A stretch of DNA of 64,000 bases from Cylindrodendrum hubeiense. Lineage: Eukaryota > Ascomycota > Sordariomycetes > Hypocreales > Nectriaceae. The position numbers and the translations under genes are program-made. Position 1 is the first letter of the stretch, and each line of letters starts with the position of its first letter. This document shows positions 43,270 to 54,365 of the stretch, piece after piece. The DNA is taken from positions 248,001 to 312,000 of the forward strand of contig JAANBB010000014.1 in the NCBI GenBank assembly GCA_014621425.1, read 5' to 3'. The notes beneath the pieces were generated by a model. The model had not been told where the DNA came from. It saw only the letters and a program-made list of their open reading frames with translations, and made no database searches.

Positions 43270-44830
43270 CTAAGTTGACCTGAGCCGATCTTGTATCCAA
43301 GACTCGACCAAAAACAGTGCCTCTTGCGGCTTATCTGCAGGAACCATGTGCCCGGCGTCATAGATCTCCACAAAGCTCAGCCCTTCAACCTGTTTGAAAA
43401 TGCCTATCTCCTGCATATCCATTGTGAAAGGTTGGGAGTCCCGAGCTTGGAACGCCGATTGATGCTTCCAGCGCAGGTTGTGCACGAGGTTCTTCTCTCC
43501 CGCAGCGTTACAATACCAGTCCTTGTTCCCTACGTACACGAGAATCCTGTAATCCTAAAAATTATTAGTTTAACTCGGTTCTTTAAATGATGCGAATTCT
43601 AACTCACTTGGTTAAGTAGCTCTTCGGCCCAGGCAATGGAATCGGCATCCATGTCCCCAGAGTCAAGGAAATTCTGGAGCAATTCTGCATCGACGATGTT
43701 GAACTTGATATCATCAGATATTCCAAGCTGCTCCCTTGTACTCGAAGAGTTGAGGTACTCTTCAGTCCACTCGACCGATTGATAACACAATCCACCGTCC
43801 TCACAGGTCTGACGGAAGTCGTAGGGGCTAAGATGCTCAGCCTGGATGAAGGAAACGCTCTTGTCTCGGCAGTAATTGAGCACATTATTGCATACATCCT
43901 TTTTGGTCTGTAATTCTGCACATACTCGTAGCATGTTTTCACATTGTGGCATGTGGGATTGGATGATATCACACGTCGTCTTGTTGAAGATGGGCTGGTC
44001 GCCAAGACAACCAGTGGGGAAGAAGCCTGGCCACTGTAGATGCTGAGACAGCTGAGCATTTCCCAAGCCAATTCCCTTGAGGTTTATCTGTGCCTTTGAA
44101 ACACTCGAAGTTGATGAAATAAGCCGTGCCATGGGTGATGACTGTCGTTGATGGATCCTCCTGGCGAGTGCGGGAACCCACGACCCACCGTACGACTCAC
44201 CCATGATGTAGAAGTCTTGATGCGCATATTTTGGAAAGTTCTCCATAAAAGAAGTCAAGAACGCATACATATCTGTCATAGCGTCTTCAAGATTCTTGAC
44301 AGGGTCATCCGAGTAAGAGAAGCCAACATTGACTGGTTGGCTAAAGATGGGTCAGCTCAAGTCGGCTGCGTAAACCAGGAACAACGATAACTACAAAAGA
44401 TGATAAAGAATAAAAGGAATGTCGGTAGACTCACTCCACAAAGATCAGGTTTGCGTGGTTATTCCAAGCAAATGGATTCGGCTTTGTCGCGTTGGGCCCA
44501 TCGATAAGACAAGGGCCAAGTTCTCCAAACAGGCCGAAAGCTACCGATGAGGCACCTGGACCACCGTTCATCCAAAGGATAACAGGGTCGGTGGACGGAT
44601 TGTCACGACTTTCAGCAAGCCAGAAAAAGAGATGTTTGGAGTTGTTATCTAGCCACCATTAGCTAGACCCTGATGTGAAGACTGTGTCTCATCGTACCGA
44701 AGTCGAAATAGCCAACCTTGTCGCTACCTGTGGATGCACAGATAGTCTTGGGTACATCTTGGAGTCGGAATGTGCCATTTGCAGAGACAGCAGCGGCGCC
44801 TGCAATCAGACACTGCCAAAGACGCACCAT
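43270..44830 (-). CDS. Secreted serine carboxypeptidase (S10), copy 1
   Basis: Four exons (44830-44698, 44648-44435, 44340-43608, 43554-43270), introns of 49-94 bp, 454 aa. Signal peptide at about 1-19 (core LWQCLIAGAAAVSA). The S10 family signatures are complete: LWMNGGPGASS, FVDQPVNVGFSYSDD (restored by splicing), catalytic Ser165 in GESYGG, Asp372 in GNKDWYCN, and His429 in AGHMVPADKP. The enzyme removes C-terminal residues from peptides at acidic pH, in the vacuole or outside the cell. It is most like carboxypeptidase Y relatives. A second, clearly different S10 gene lies 2.5 kb away on the same strand, separated by an inverted-repeat element. Confidence 0.92.
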
Positions 44831-45947
44831 TGCGGCAAAAGATAGCTAAAAGATTTGGAAGAAATGTCGAGTGACCTTGTAGCGGTTCAACACTTCCAAA
44901 AGTGTCAATATTCCGGTCAGATTTAACTGCATCTACTGGTGACGGTTGGCACATCATGTGGATGCAGCACTTGGGAGCCCGCGATTCGAGACCGGGATGG
45001 CATCCGATTACCTGATTAGGAAAGAATTGAGCACGACCCGCTGCTCCACCCAGATGATGGCACATTTGGACGCTAATTCTCTCCGGCCCAGTCGTTATCT
45101 CATTGAGACATTCAGACACTAAGAGGCATCTCCAAAGGCAGCAGTGGTGCCAGCAAGCAAACAATGGCTTCTTTGGCTTACGTGTCTGGTTTGCCGCATC
45201 GGGCAGGAAGGACCAGAGATGTGGGGCCGCTCGGAAGGGCGGATAAAAGGGAAGGTCTCCGACCGGAGACCTTGAGGATCATCAAGCATCAACACACCAG
45301 AGATACCTTCTGAAAGGATAGCTTGGTGAAGGAACGAGACCTTCCCTAGCCCTCCTAGTAGAGCCTGTTTTTAATTTCTGTATTATCTGTATTAATTCGC
45401 ATTTTCCCCCGATTCTTCTCTGCTGTTAGTCGCGCCCGAGTCTTTGAGGCCGGGATTTACATCACTTCATTCACGGTTTTCAACGTCTTGCCAACGCGAA
45501 GACTTTCTTTCTTTCAGCCCAAGCACCTAATTAGATGCTCTCCTTCCTTTCGAACCTAGAGTCAAGAAGTTACAGCCAATAGCTCCAGCTGTGGCCTACG
45601 CATATACCGACCCAGGGAGACTTGCTGCTGACACTTGACTGGGGATTTCCGTGGGAGGGCACTTATCTTGTTGTTGGGCTACGATCCTTTTTCCGCCGCT
45701 TTAGCACGCATCCACAGCATGCGCAATTCTTGCGTTGAGACATCTCTGCCCAGATCGAACCATGCAGTGAAGAAATCCTCACGGTGACGCGGATGGAACA
45801 TATAAATTCATATTTCTCTACATTCCGGACTCACGTTGTATAAAATTCTCCATCGCTAGGCTGTTATTCCAAGTTAGTCGCGGCATACATTGCCTGCAAA
45901 TGCGACCCCTGGTGTACGTAATGCAGTCCGCACTGCGCTTGGTGAAT
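44831..45947. other. Intergenic region upstream of carboxypeptidase 1
   Basis: About 1.1 kb. A short pair of inverted words at 45256-45271 (GGTCTCCGACCGGAGACC) forms a perfect 18-bp palindrome. Otherwise it holds only short ORFs without recognisable features. Confidence 0.5.
45256..45273. repeat. 18-bp perfect palindrome
   Basis: GGTCTCCGACCGGAGACC, within the sequence around 45254-45273, reads as AAGGTCTCCGACCGGAGACCTT when two flanking bases per side are included. It could be a dimeric regulator site for the carboxypeptidase gene or simply a hairpin. Coordinates are accurate to about two bases. Confidence 0.6.
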
Positions 45948-47054
45948 TTACATAAACTGAGGGTAGGTCAACTGGCTTTCCTGTTGGTTGGTAAAAAAGG
46001 GCGACTGTGCAAAGATGTTAACCTGTGGGTGGATCTCGATTTCTGCTGGAACTAATCAATGCACGATCATACCACAGGTTAAGAAGCTCTAGACCCACCA
46101 ACCCACGGGTGGACTGGCGAAACTGTGGGTTGGTCGCTCATGGATTAGTTGCATCGTGAATCGCATGACCTACCCATCCCACAGCTTAACTATCCATCCC
46201 ACAGGTTAAACTCTTCACGGTGCATTCCTCCTCCACTCCTGCTGCCACCGCCGCCTCCGCCAAATAGGCGACCAAACCTCCGCTCTTGTCCGGTTCGAGT
46301 GTGATGCACAACGCGGCCCAGTCAAAACATGTTAATCTGTGGTATGCTCTGCTTTACCTTTGATTTGACCAATCAGATATGTCATGACCATCCCACTAGT
46401 AAACCCTTCCGACATGGTGGTAAAAGGCGCCAGCAGGACAACCCACGAGTTAACTAGTCCATCAACCCACAGGTAGATTGGCTAAACCGTGGGACGATTG
46501 CTCATTGATTAGCTACATGGTGAAACGCGTGACGCAGCCGTCCCACAGATTAACTACTTTGCAATGCATTCCTCTCTTCATCCACTGCCGCCGCCACCCC
46601 CCACCACCGATGCGTTCAAGCCTCTTCCCTTGTCAGGTTCAACTTCATGATGAATGAGGCCGCCCAGTTAAGAAATTTTAGCCTGCCGCTTGCTTTAATT
46701 GAAGTCTGATCAAATATATCATGACCATCCCATGGGTTAGCATTCAAGCATGGTAGTGAACCGAGTTGTAGACTCACCAACCTGACCTGCAACATACTAG
46801 TCGACCAACCCTCAGTTTATGTGCACTCACCCACTAGCTTTGTGGTTGATGTACATAAGCTGAGGGTTGTTCGACTAGCTTAGCCGAGATTGGTGGGTCT
46901 ACAACTTCTTAGCCTGTGGAATGGCCATGCCTTGATTAGTTCCAGCAGGGGTCTCGTGATCTACCCACGGGTTAACCTCTTGACAATGGACCCCCCACTG
47001 GGTTTTGTAACCAGCCCACATGGAAGCTAGCTGACCAACCCTCAGTATAGATAA
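45948..47054. repeat. Inverted-repeat (foldback/MITE-like) element, possibly two nested elements
   Basis: A terminal sequence of the form ACATAARCTGAGGGT...GTC.ACT.G occurs four times in alternating orientation: about 45950 (plus), 46792-46823 (minus), 46852-46882 (plus) and 47022-47054 (minus). The outer copies extend inward as diverged inverted repeats of about 150 bp that share GGTGGGTCTA..CTTCTTARCCTGTGG and TTGATTAGTTCCAGCAG. A palindrome with arms of roughly 45-50 bp sits at 46770-46905. There is no ORF, so it is non-autonomous. No target duplication could be fixed. Its interior holds two diverged tandem copies (46101-46431, 46465-46760). Confidence 0.75.
46101..46760 (+). repeat. Two diverged tandem copies of a ~300-330-bp unit
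   Basis: Copy 1 (46101-46431) and copy 2 (46465-46760) align from ACCCACRGGT through TGATTAGYTRCAT, GTCCCACAG.TTAACT, GCATTCCTC, CACTGCCGCCGCC, CTTGTC.GGTTC, CGCCCAGT, TCATGACCATCCCA, and GCATGGTRGT. Both hold multiple CCCACRGRTTAA-like words. Confidence 0.75.
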
Positions 47055-47378
47055 ATCCAATATTACCAACGGCGGACTAGATCTGTAGTGTAGTGGAAAT
47101 ACGCTGGGTTGGAACGTGACGCGTCAAAACTCAACCTAAACGTGAGGAAAAGGCGGGCCTCACTGGCGCAAATGGTTGAAGCTTGCTTGCATGTACCGCG
47201 TTCAACGCGACTGCAGAGACACGGCTAGTAGAGTGAAAAATATTCACTTGCTCCCCTGAAGAAGGGTGATGATGTGCTATTTAAGATAAATAATGTACAA
47301 CTCATTGATGCTATGGTATCAAGCACTGCAAGTAGTCCAAGATTTCATCAGCATGATAAAGCAACGGTTTCCAGTCAC
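47055..47378. other. Intergenic region
   Basis: 324 bp between the inverted-repeat element and the stop of carboxypeptidase 2. No gene seen. Confidence 0.6.
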
Positions 47379-49100
47379 TTAATGATCAGCATTGTCCATC
47401 CAGTTTCGAACAACTTCGGCCACCGCCTTTGGTTGGTCTCGAGGACTCATATGACCAGCCTCATCAACGGTAACTATCGTCAGGTTGCCGTTAGCCTTGA
47501 AGCTGCCTCCGCGAACATTTTCACCACTGGTATCCTGGAAATACCACGGCTTAAACTCCTCGGCTTGGAACCCAGTATGTCCAGTCCACAACATTGCATC
47601 GTAAGTCTTGAGGACTCCTTCCGTGTTTCTACAAGTTATTAGCAAATTTACAGTCCAGCATTTTGGATTGATGTTGACTCAGGACTTACACAATAATATC
47701 ATTATTTCCGTTCACCACCAGCACTCTTGTGTGCTTGGAGTCCAGAAGCTCTGCAATCTCTCGGGTGCTAGGCACCCAAACATCTGGCTGTGTAGACCAC
47801 TTTGCGTTGAGCTCCATGTTTACGGGTCGGAAATCGAACGTTTCCTTGAACCCCAAGGTGTTTTGCACCGCGCCTTTGTTGAGATACTTACTAACCGGTT
47901 CCATTCCTAGGTTTTAAGTTAGCGAGGTGCTACCGAAACGCAATACCCTAAGGGTTCTCACCAAGTTTTCCGCACATGGGAGGTTCATCGCACGTTAGTC
48001 TGTCATCGTAGGGGTGGCGTCCTCCGGGAGCCACTTCAACGAAAAATAGTTCGTACAAAGGCATGCACTTCTCGAACGCCGTGAAGCAAATATCTGAATC
48101 GTAAGTCGAGTCGCAAATGCGGCTGAACTTATCGCACTGCGAGTAACCTTCTGCCATGAGGGTACATGAACTAGCGTTGAAGCGGCGTGGTGAGGCCTCT
48201 TCGTTCGCCGTGGGAAACGGAACGCAAAAATGGTCATAAAGGCCGAGTACAGTTTGGGGCATGTTGACAAGTGCATTCACAAGTATGACGGAGTCGACTT
48301 TATGCCTTGTCATGGATGTGTATACCGGGACATATTTTCCGCCGAATGACTCGCCAGCAATATGAATTGGGCGGTCTCGAAGTGTCGGAAATAGATCATC
48401 CAAGAAAGTGTCAAGAAACTTGTCGAAATCAATGCCCGCCTCGACCAAATTCGCAGCCCAGAGGCTGGGGTCAGTGGTTTCTGAAAAGCCTGCGCCGATG
48501 GGTTGACTGGAGTACAGCGGCATGTTAGCCGCCATTTTACATGACAAAATGGGGGTATGCGTACTCGATGAACAGCATATTTGCAAAGTTAGTCCAGCTC
48601 AGATCGTTTCGTCGCGTACGTTCGCCATCTTCTGTCACAGCACAAGGCCCGATCTCAAAGAATGCGCCGAGCATGGAGCTCGCTCCAGGTCCGCTATTAG
48701 TCCGCTGTGAGCATGCTAAAATGAATGGTGGATTCGGGAAACGCAGCATACCCATTAAGCCATATTATCAATGGTGCATTCACTGGATCATGGCGACTCT
48801 CGAAATACCCTGCGTCGAGTAAGCACATCGCATTATAAGTGTTTCTGCCATTCACGCACAGAAGAACATGGACCTGTTTTCGCCAAGCGGAACCGTCCCA
48901 GACCACTGCGATGAGCCTGCATCGCAGACACTATCATTTTGGCTGATGACTTTGGCAAACGACTGCGGTGGGGATGCAATGCGACTCTCGTCGCCAGTCA
49001 GTCGCCATTGGGCAGGATACTCTGGGAGCGCAGTCGTGACCACCGAGAGAGCTGCGCCAAGAACGACGAGATATGGACGCATTTGGCCAAGATTGAGCAT
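47379..49100 (-). CDS. Secreted serine carboxypeptidase (S10), copy 2
   Basis: Six exons (49100-48860, 48809-48752, 48693-48565, 48506-47962, 47906-47690, 47628-47379), introns of 50-61 bp, 479 aa. All five junctions restore family sequence: SMFFWYFESR, WLNGGPGASS, FIDQPIGAGFSE, CGKLGMEPVSKYLN and NNDIIVNTEGV. The catalytic residues are Ser196 in GESFGG, Asp394 in GNNDII and His456 in AGHMSPRDQP. The first ATG taken here is at 49100; the ATG at 49082 (MRPYLVVLGAALSVVTTA) gives an equally good signal peptide, and the frame is also open upstream to 49193. The protein resembles the fungal carboxypeptidase group with NGGPGASS and GAGFS, distinct from copy 1 in intron positions and sequence, so the pair is not a recent duplication. 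Confidence 0.9.
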
Positions 49101-50404
49101 TGTTGAATAACTGGGTCTAACGTGAAGTAAATGACCTGCGGTGTTTGGAAGAGCGGAGAGCGACAGAACTGCTTGAGCCAACGATCTCTTCAAGGCCGCA
49201 CGTCACAAGATGCCTTAAAACGATGCAGCTGCTCTTACGAGAAACAAGGTCCGGTTCGTATGAACTGATCGGCCGTGATTAGTACACGCCAATCACGCTA
49301 GTGGGTCTCTTGGTCAAAAACGCGTGCTCGTATCAGTTCGCCCGATTAGGAAGAGGAGAGCGCCGGGACAAATCTCGCCACATTGCACCCACATCCAGTG
49401 ACCGCAGGCGACTACCTAGTGGTACAGAAACGCGCAGTCTTAGAGAAGATACGAGTCCGCCCCAATGACTACACTATTGAGCGCTCTGCCTACTTCCGCC
49501 GGCCATTTGGCGGGATCATCGCCGCAGATCCCCGACTCACTCTATATCAATCTTTTGCCGTTCTGTTTCGTTTTCCCGGCAAATGCCAAAGAAGCAGAGG
49601 TGATTTTTGGCGTTTTTGGGTCGGTGAGCTACGGTCCAACGTAGAACCAACCGCCAGTGCTAAAGTTACAGTCGGCCCCAGGTGTTAATGTCTGCTCTTG
49701 CGCCATGCCGGAGGAGTAGTTGCACCAATTGTCGTGAGCCGAGTATATTGAGGTAGCTTGAGGTAGAAGATGGGTTACATACATTCCTAGGTGTGACGAC
49801 TGACGTTGTTGATAGTAGGTCACAATAGTCCTTTGCGATCGGACGTGCTCCGGCTCAGCCGTAACGAACGATAAACATGTCGGCTCCAGAGAAAACGCGG
49901 TAGGGAGCGATTAAAAAACAGGGGTATTCAGAATTGTAGCCTGTTGGATGTTGGCGGTTGGTTGCAGGTAGCACTGGCCGTTCTGACTCATTTGAAGGAT
50001 TCTGTGTTAATCACGGTGAATGAGTCAAACGCCCGGCAGCCCGAAGAGTACACGCCGAGGTGGAATGGCCATATTGTTGTTTATCTAATTAAATTAACTG
50101 TGGGGCAGATACCCGCCAATTGCCTCAGCTGGGTTCATCCTAGTGAGAACTCTGGCGAAACGATGCCGCACAAGTCACTTGGTGATCCCGGGAGCTCTAG
50201 TGCTTATGAGGGCCGCATAATTTAAAACAGTGGCTTTCAAATGTCGTGGCTGGCCGTTTGACTACGGAGCTGCTGCGCCTGTGACACTCATATATAGTTT
50301 AGCTCAAGCCAACAACACACTTTTTCTGTGTCTCAATAACGTAGAGCTGCCACAAGACCAATCAATGGGCCAGCTTCTCTAGGCATACATTTCACTCGAC
50401 AAAG
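49101..50404. other. Intergenic region
   Basis: About 1.3 kb, the divergent upstream region of carboxypeptidase 2 (minus) and the NACHT-ankyrin gene (plus). Short ORFs only. No recognisable element. Confidence 0.5.
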
Positions 50405-53400
50405 ATGGCCTTCGAATTCGACGGCACGGAGTTTCTCGGCGTGGCAAAACTTGCCCAGGGGCTCCAATATGAGTTCAGAGGAGCTCCAAGTCACCTCAAG
50501 AAGCTTTCCGACGAGTAAGTTACAGAAAGCACCAACTACAGTATGCTCAGCTCTAACTGCGTTTCGTACAGAGTGGGCCTACTCGACCACGCATTGCAGG
50601 GTGTCGAAGCTACTTTTCGCCAGTTTGAGCTAAATGAAAAGCAGAGATATGACTTCCAAAACGCCGTGCGTAGTTGCCACAAAGACCTTCAAGGTGTTGA
50701 GTTAGTCTTGGAAGACTACACACCATTAACCCCACATCATGGAAATCATAGATTGTGGAATTCGACATGGGGGTGGCCCAAACTTAGTCGAGAGGATGTG
50801 CACGAGCTAGTGGACCAGGTCGCTGCCAGTACCGTGATGCTCAACACACTCATCACGGAGGTTTCCAGGTTAGTTGATCGCTGCTTTTTATTTTGCATCA
50901 CATATAGCATCATAGATATGGTACGAGATAGGAAGAGGTTTGCTTTCTTGACAGACTCTAATTAAGATGCAGTAGCAGTCCAGCCCTGGACCTCACACCT
51001 GACCAGTATGACCCGTCGCGCCGTCAACCCAGTCAAGATCGACACACAATTATGGACTGGATAAGCCCGCTTGACTACGTATCCGAACACAGTGATAAAG
51101 CCAGAAGAATCTATCATGGTACCGGTCATGAACTTCTGGATTCGGAGAAATTCGCAACGTGGACGGCGGACGAGGGCCGAACACTCTTCTGCCCGGGCAT
51201 CCCTGGCGCCGGAAAGACAATGGTTTCCGCCATCGTAATCGAAGAACTGAAGAATCGCTTCCGGAACGACCCCAGCGTCTCCATTGCGCATATTTACTGC
51301 AATTATAAGCGCGAAGACTCTCAAACTATCCAGCACCTCCTTGAGAGCTTACTCCGGCAACTTGTCAGCAACCTTGCAACAATCCCCGAAAACATTCGGT
51401 CTATGTACAACACGAACTTCCATGGGAAAATTCGACCACGATTCGATGAGCTCATCCAAAGTCTCCACGAGGCGGCGGCAATGTACTCAAGAGTATTTAT
51501 CATCATTGACGCGTTGGACGAATGTCCAAATAACCCCGGAAACGAGTGTAAAGAGCACGCTGGAGACCGGACAAGATTACTGGCGGAGATATTCCAACTC
51601 CAATCTGATTGCTTAGTGAATTTCTTCGCAACCTCGAGACCCATGCCGGATATTATGGATAAATTCGTACAATATCCATCATTGGAGATCCGGGCCAATG
51701 AGCAAGACGTGCGGATATACCTGGACGCTCACATGGCAGAACTGCCTGATTTTGTTACTCAGAGTCCAGACCTACAAGACCAAATAAAGAACAATATATT
51801 ATTGGCTACGGACGGCAGGTAGGTCGGCCTAAAACAATCACGAATTCTTTAGCTAACATGTCCAGATTTCTTCTTGCTGAATTTCACCTCAAATCTCTCG
51901 CGAACGAGCAAAGTCCCGAGTCTCTTCTCCAAGCTCTCGAAAATCTTCCAACAAATTTCGGAACATATAATAGTGTGTACGAAGATTTGATGAGAAACGT
52001 AGAAGCACAGAGCATGGATCGATCAAACCTCGCTATTAATGCTTTACATTGGACGGCCTACGCACAACGGCCATTAACGATAACAGAACTTCAGCATGCT
52101 CTGGCTGTTGAAGTCGGTATGTCTGAAATCGACCAAAACAGCCTGACAGCAGTGAAAGATATTGTTTCGGTATGTTGCGGGCTTGTCATGGTAGATGAGA
52201 AGAGCGGAATTATTCGCCTAGTCAGCCATACAACGCAGGAATATTTTGATCAGCTTCCGTGGTTCAGATTTCGAGACGCTCATATCTACATCGCCAGAGT
52301 CTGCGCAATTTATCTCTCATTCAAAGTGTTTCAAGGTGGCAAGTGCTATCCGAGCCAGCTTCAGGAAAGGTTCCAGACCAATCCCCTGTTTGAGTATTCA
52401 TCGAATTACTGGGTGGAGCATGCGCGTCGGGGTGATCACATGAGTGAAGACAAGGTCATCAAAAGCTTCATGCAATCTGCCAAAGCCATGGAAGCTTCGT
52501 GTCAAGGATTTTCTGCATCCCTCCATAATCAATCTCGCTTCATGTTTCGGTTTCCCGAAAACCTCACGCCGCTCCACGCAGCCGCATGTTCATGTCTGTC
52601 CTCCGACTCTTACTTCCGCACGACCCGGATGGAAGTAAATGTCCGGGACGCACTCAACAGGACACCATTGTTTTATGCTGCCCTTGGCGGGAATAATACT
52701 TGTCTTGAGCATCTTCTCAGGACGCAAGGAGATACTGAAATCGTGGATAAAGCGGGTCAAACGCCGATGCATGTTGCTATCAACCATGGCTCTTTGAGTA
52801 CTTTGGAGATGCTACTCGACCATGGCTATGGACATATCAACCGCAAAGATAATATAGGATCAACACCTTTGACCTTAGCTGCCATTCAAGGCCATGAACG
52901 GGCAATTAGACTACTCCTTGGAATCCAGGCAGAAACGTGGGACTCACCATGCCTATTAGAGCCCTCAAGCTTGGCATGGGCTGGCAAAAACGGCCATGAC
53001 GAAGTTGTCAAGCTGGTCCTTGAGGCCTCAAAGGTGCATGCCAACTCCAAGGATGGCTCTGGGACAACGCCCCTAGCAGTCGCTGCGAGATTTGGGCATG
53101 TAGAGGTCGTCGAGTTCTTTATCCAGGCTAACCGAGTGGATGCCAACTCGAAAGACAACTGCGTGTCAAATTGCTTGGCTCTGGCGGCCAGGCACGGCCA
53201 TGATCAGGTCGTCAAACTACTTCTTGGTCTTCCTGGAGTGCGTTCCAACTCCAAAGACCGCCATGGAAGCACACCACTATCTCTAGCTGCAAAAGGCGGC
53301 CATGAAAAAGTTGTCAAGTTGCTCCTGGAGTCGAATAGCCGTCATGTTAACTCGAGAGATAAACATGGCATGTCGTCTTTGTCTCTCGCTGCTATGGGTG

Positions 53401-54365
53401 GTCATGAAGAAGTCGTCAAGTTGCTTCTCCAAGCTCCAAGAATAGATGCAGATTCCAAGTGCATATCAAATATGACGCCCTTGATCTTGGCCGCGAGAAA
53501 CGGCCATGAAGACGTCTTCAAGCTGCTTCTTGACACCGGTGCTGTTCAGGTAGACTGCGAAGGTTACCCCGCAATGTCGGCCGCAAGTTGGGCAGCTAGC
53601 AGAGGGGACGAAAGAATTTTGAAGTTCCTGTTTGAAACTTCTGACGTCGATCCCAATTTTAGAGATTCTCGCTCCAAGACTCTACTTTCCCATGCTGCTG
53701 AACACGGGCAAAAGGGAATTGTACAGCTGCTACTTGAGAAATAACACGTTGACGCTGAAACATACGATCTAGAAAAACGGACACCTTTATCATATGCTGC
53801 TGAAAACGGTCATACAGAAATTGTACAGCTGTTGTTGGACCAATGTCAGGTCGAGGCTGACTCCAAGGATATGGGCGATTTTTTCGCCGGTCGGACGCCC
53901 TTGTCATTTGCTGCTGAGAGAGGCCATACTAAAATAGTGCGGCTACTACTGGACACGGGTAGAGTCAACCCTGACTCGAAAGTTACAGGACTCATTCAAC
54001 CTGGGCGAACACCTTTATCATTTGCTGCCGGATGCGGAAACAAGGATATACTGCGACTACTCCTAGATACAGGGAAGGTTGATATCGAATCAGGGCCAAT
54101 TGTCGATGAATCTGTTTGTCAAACGCCGTTATACTTTGCGACGATGTTACGGATGAGCACCAATCTACGACGAGCATTGACTGATGACAAGTTTTTAACA
54201 TCATTCCAACAGCCAAGAGTCGCCGTTCAAAAGAACGTGGATTGTGTGGAGCTTCTCCTCGATTACGGCGCAAAAGCCCACAGTATCGACAGTTGGGAGG
54301 ATATTCCGGTGGACGATGCCAAAATGAGAGCGATTATTGCGGAAATCCGGTCAAAGTTATCATGA
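50405..54365 (+). pseudogene. NACHT-ankyrin STAND (NLR-like) gene with an in-frame stop
   Basis: Exons 50405-50514, 50572-50868, 50973-51818 and 51866 onward; introns 47-104 bp. Read to the first stop (TAA, 53742-53744) it gives 1043 aa. Residues 1 to about 140 resemble the helical N-terminal domain of fungal STAND proteins (GVAKLAQGLQYEFRGAP...LSDEVGLLDHALQGVE). The NACHT domain has Walker A GIPGAGKT (211-218), Walker B FIIIDALDE (about 311-319, Asp315) and the FFATSRP sensor. About 12 ankyrin repeats follow from near residue 650. After the stop the same frame stays open 206 codons and encodes about four more ankyrin repeats, with no shift. So one nonsense change interrupts the array. It may be a working, shorter receptor or a young pseudogene. 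The CAA-to-TAA type change fits a CpA target. It lies 1.3 kb upstream of gasdermin-like gene B. Confidence 0.8.
53742..53744 (+). other. In-frame TAA within the ankyrin repeats
   Basis: It falls in the inter-repeat loop after IVQLLLEK. Reading continues in the same frame into further good ankyrin repeats (RTPLSYAAENGHTEIVQLLL). No intron with standard signals was seen that would remove it. Confidence 0.85.

Noticed and set aside
45948..47054. CRISPR-like array because of repeated short words
   Set aside because: The organism is a fungus, repeats are in both orientations with irregular spacing, and no cas genes exist. The pattern fits an inverted-repeat element.
43270..49100. The two S10 carboxypeptidases as a recent tandem duplication
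   Set aside because: Intron numbers and positions differ (three versus five) and sequence similarity is limited to family motifs.
50405..53744. The NACHT-ankyrin protein as the missing receptor for the SesA/sigma-like protein
   Set aside because: Its N-terminus is a helical STAND-type domain with no Gly/Asn-rich sigma-like motif, and the genes are 31 kb apart.
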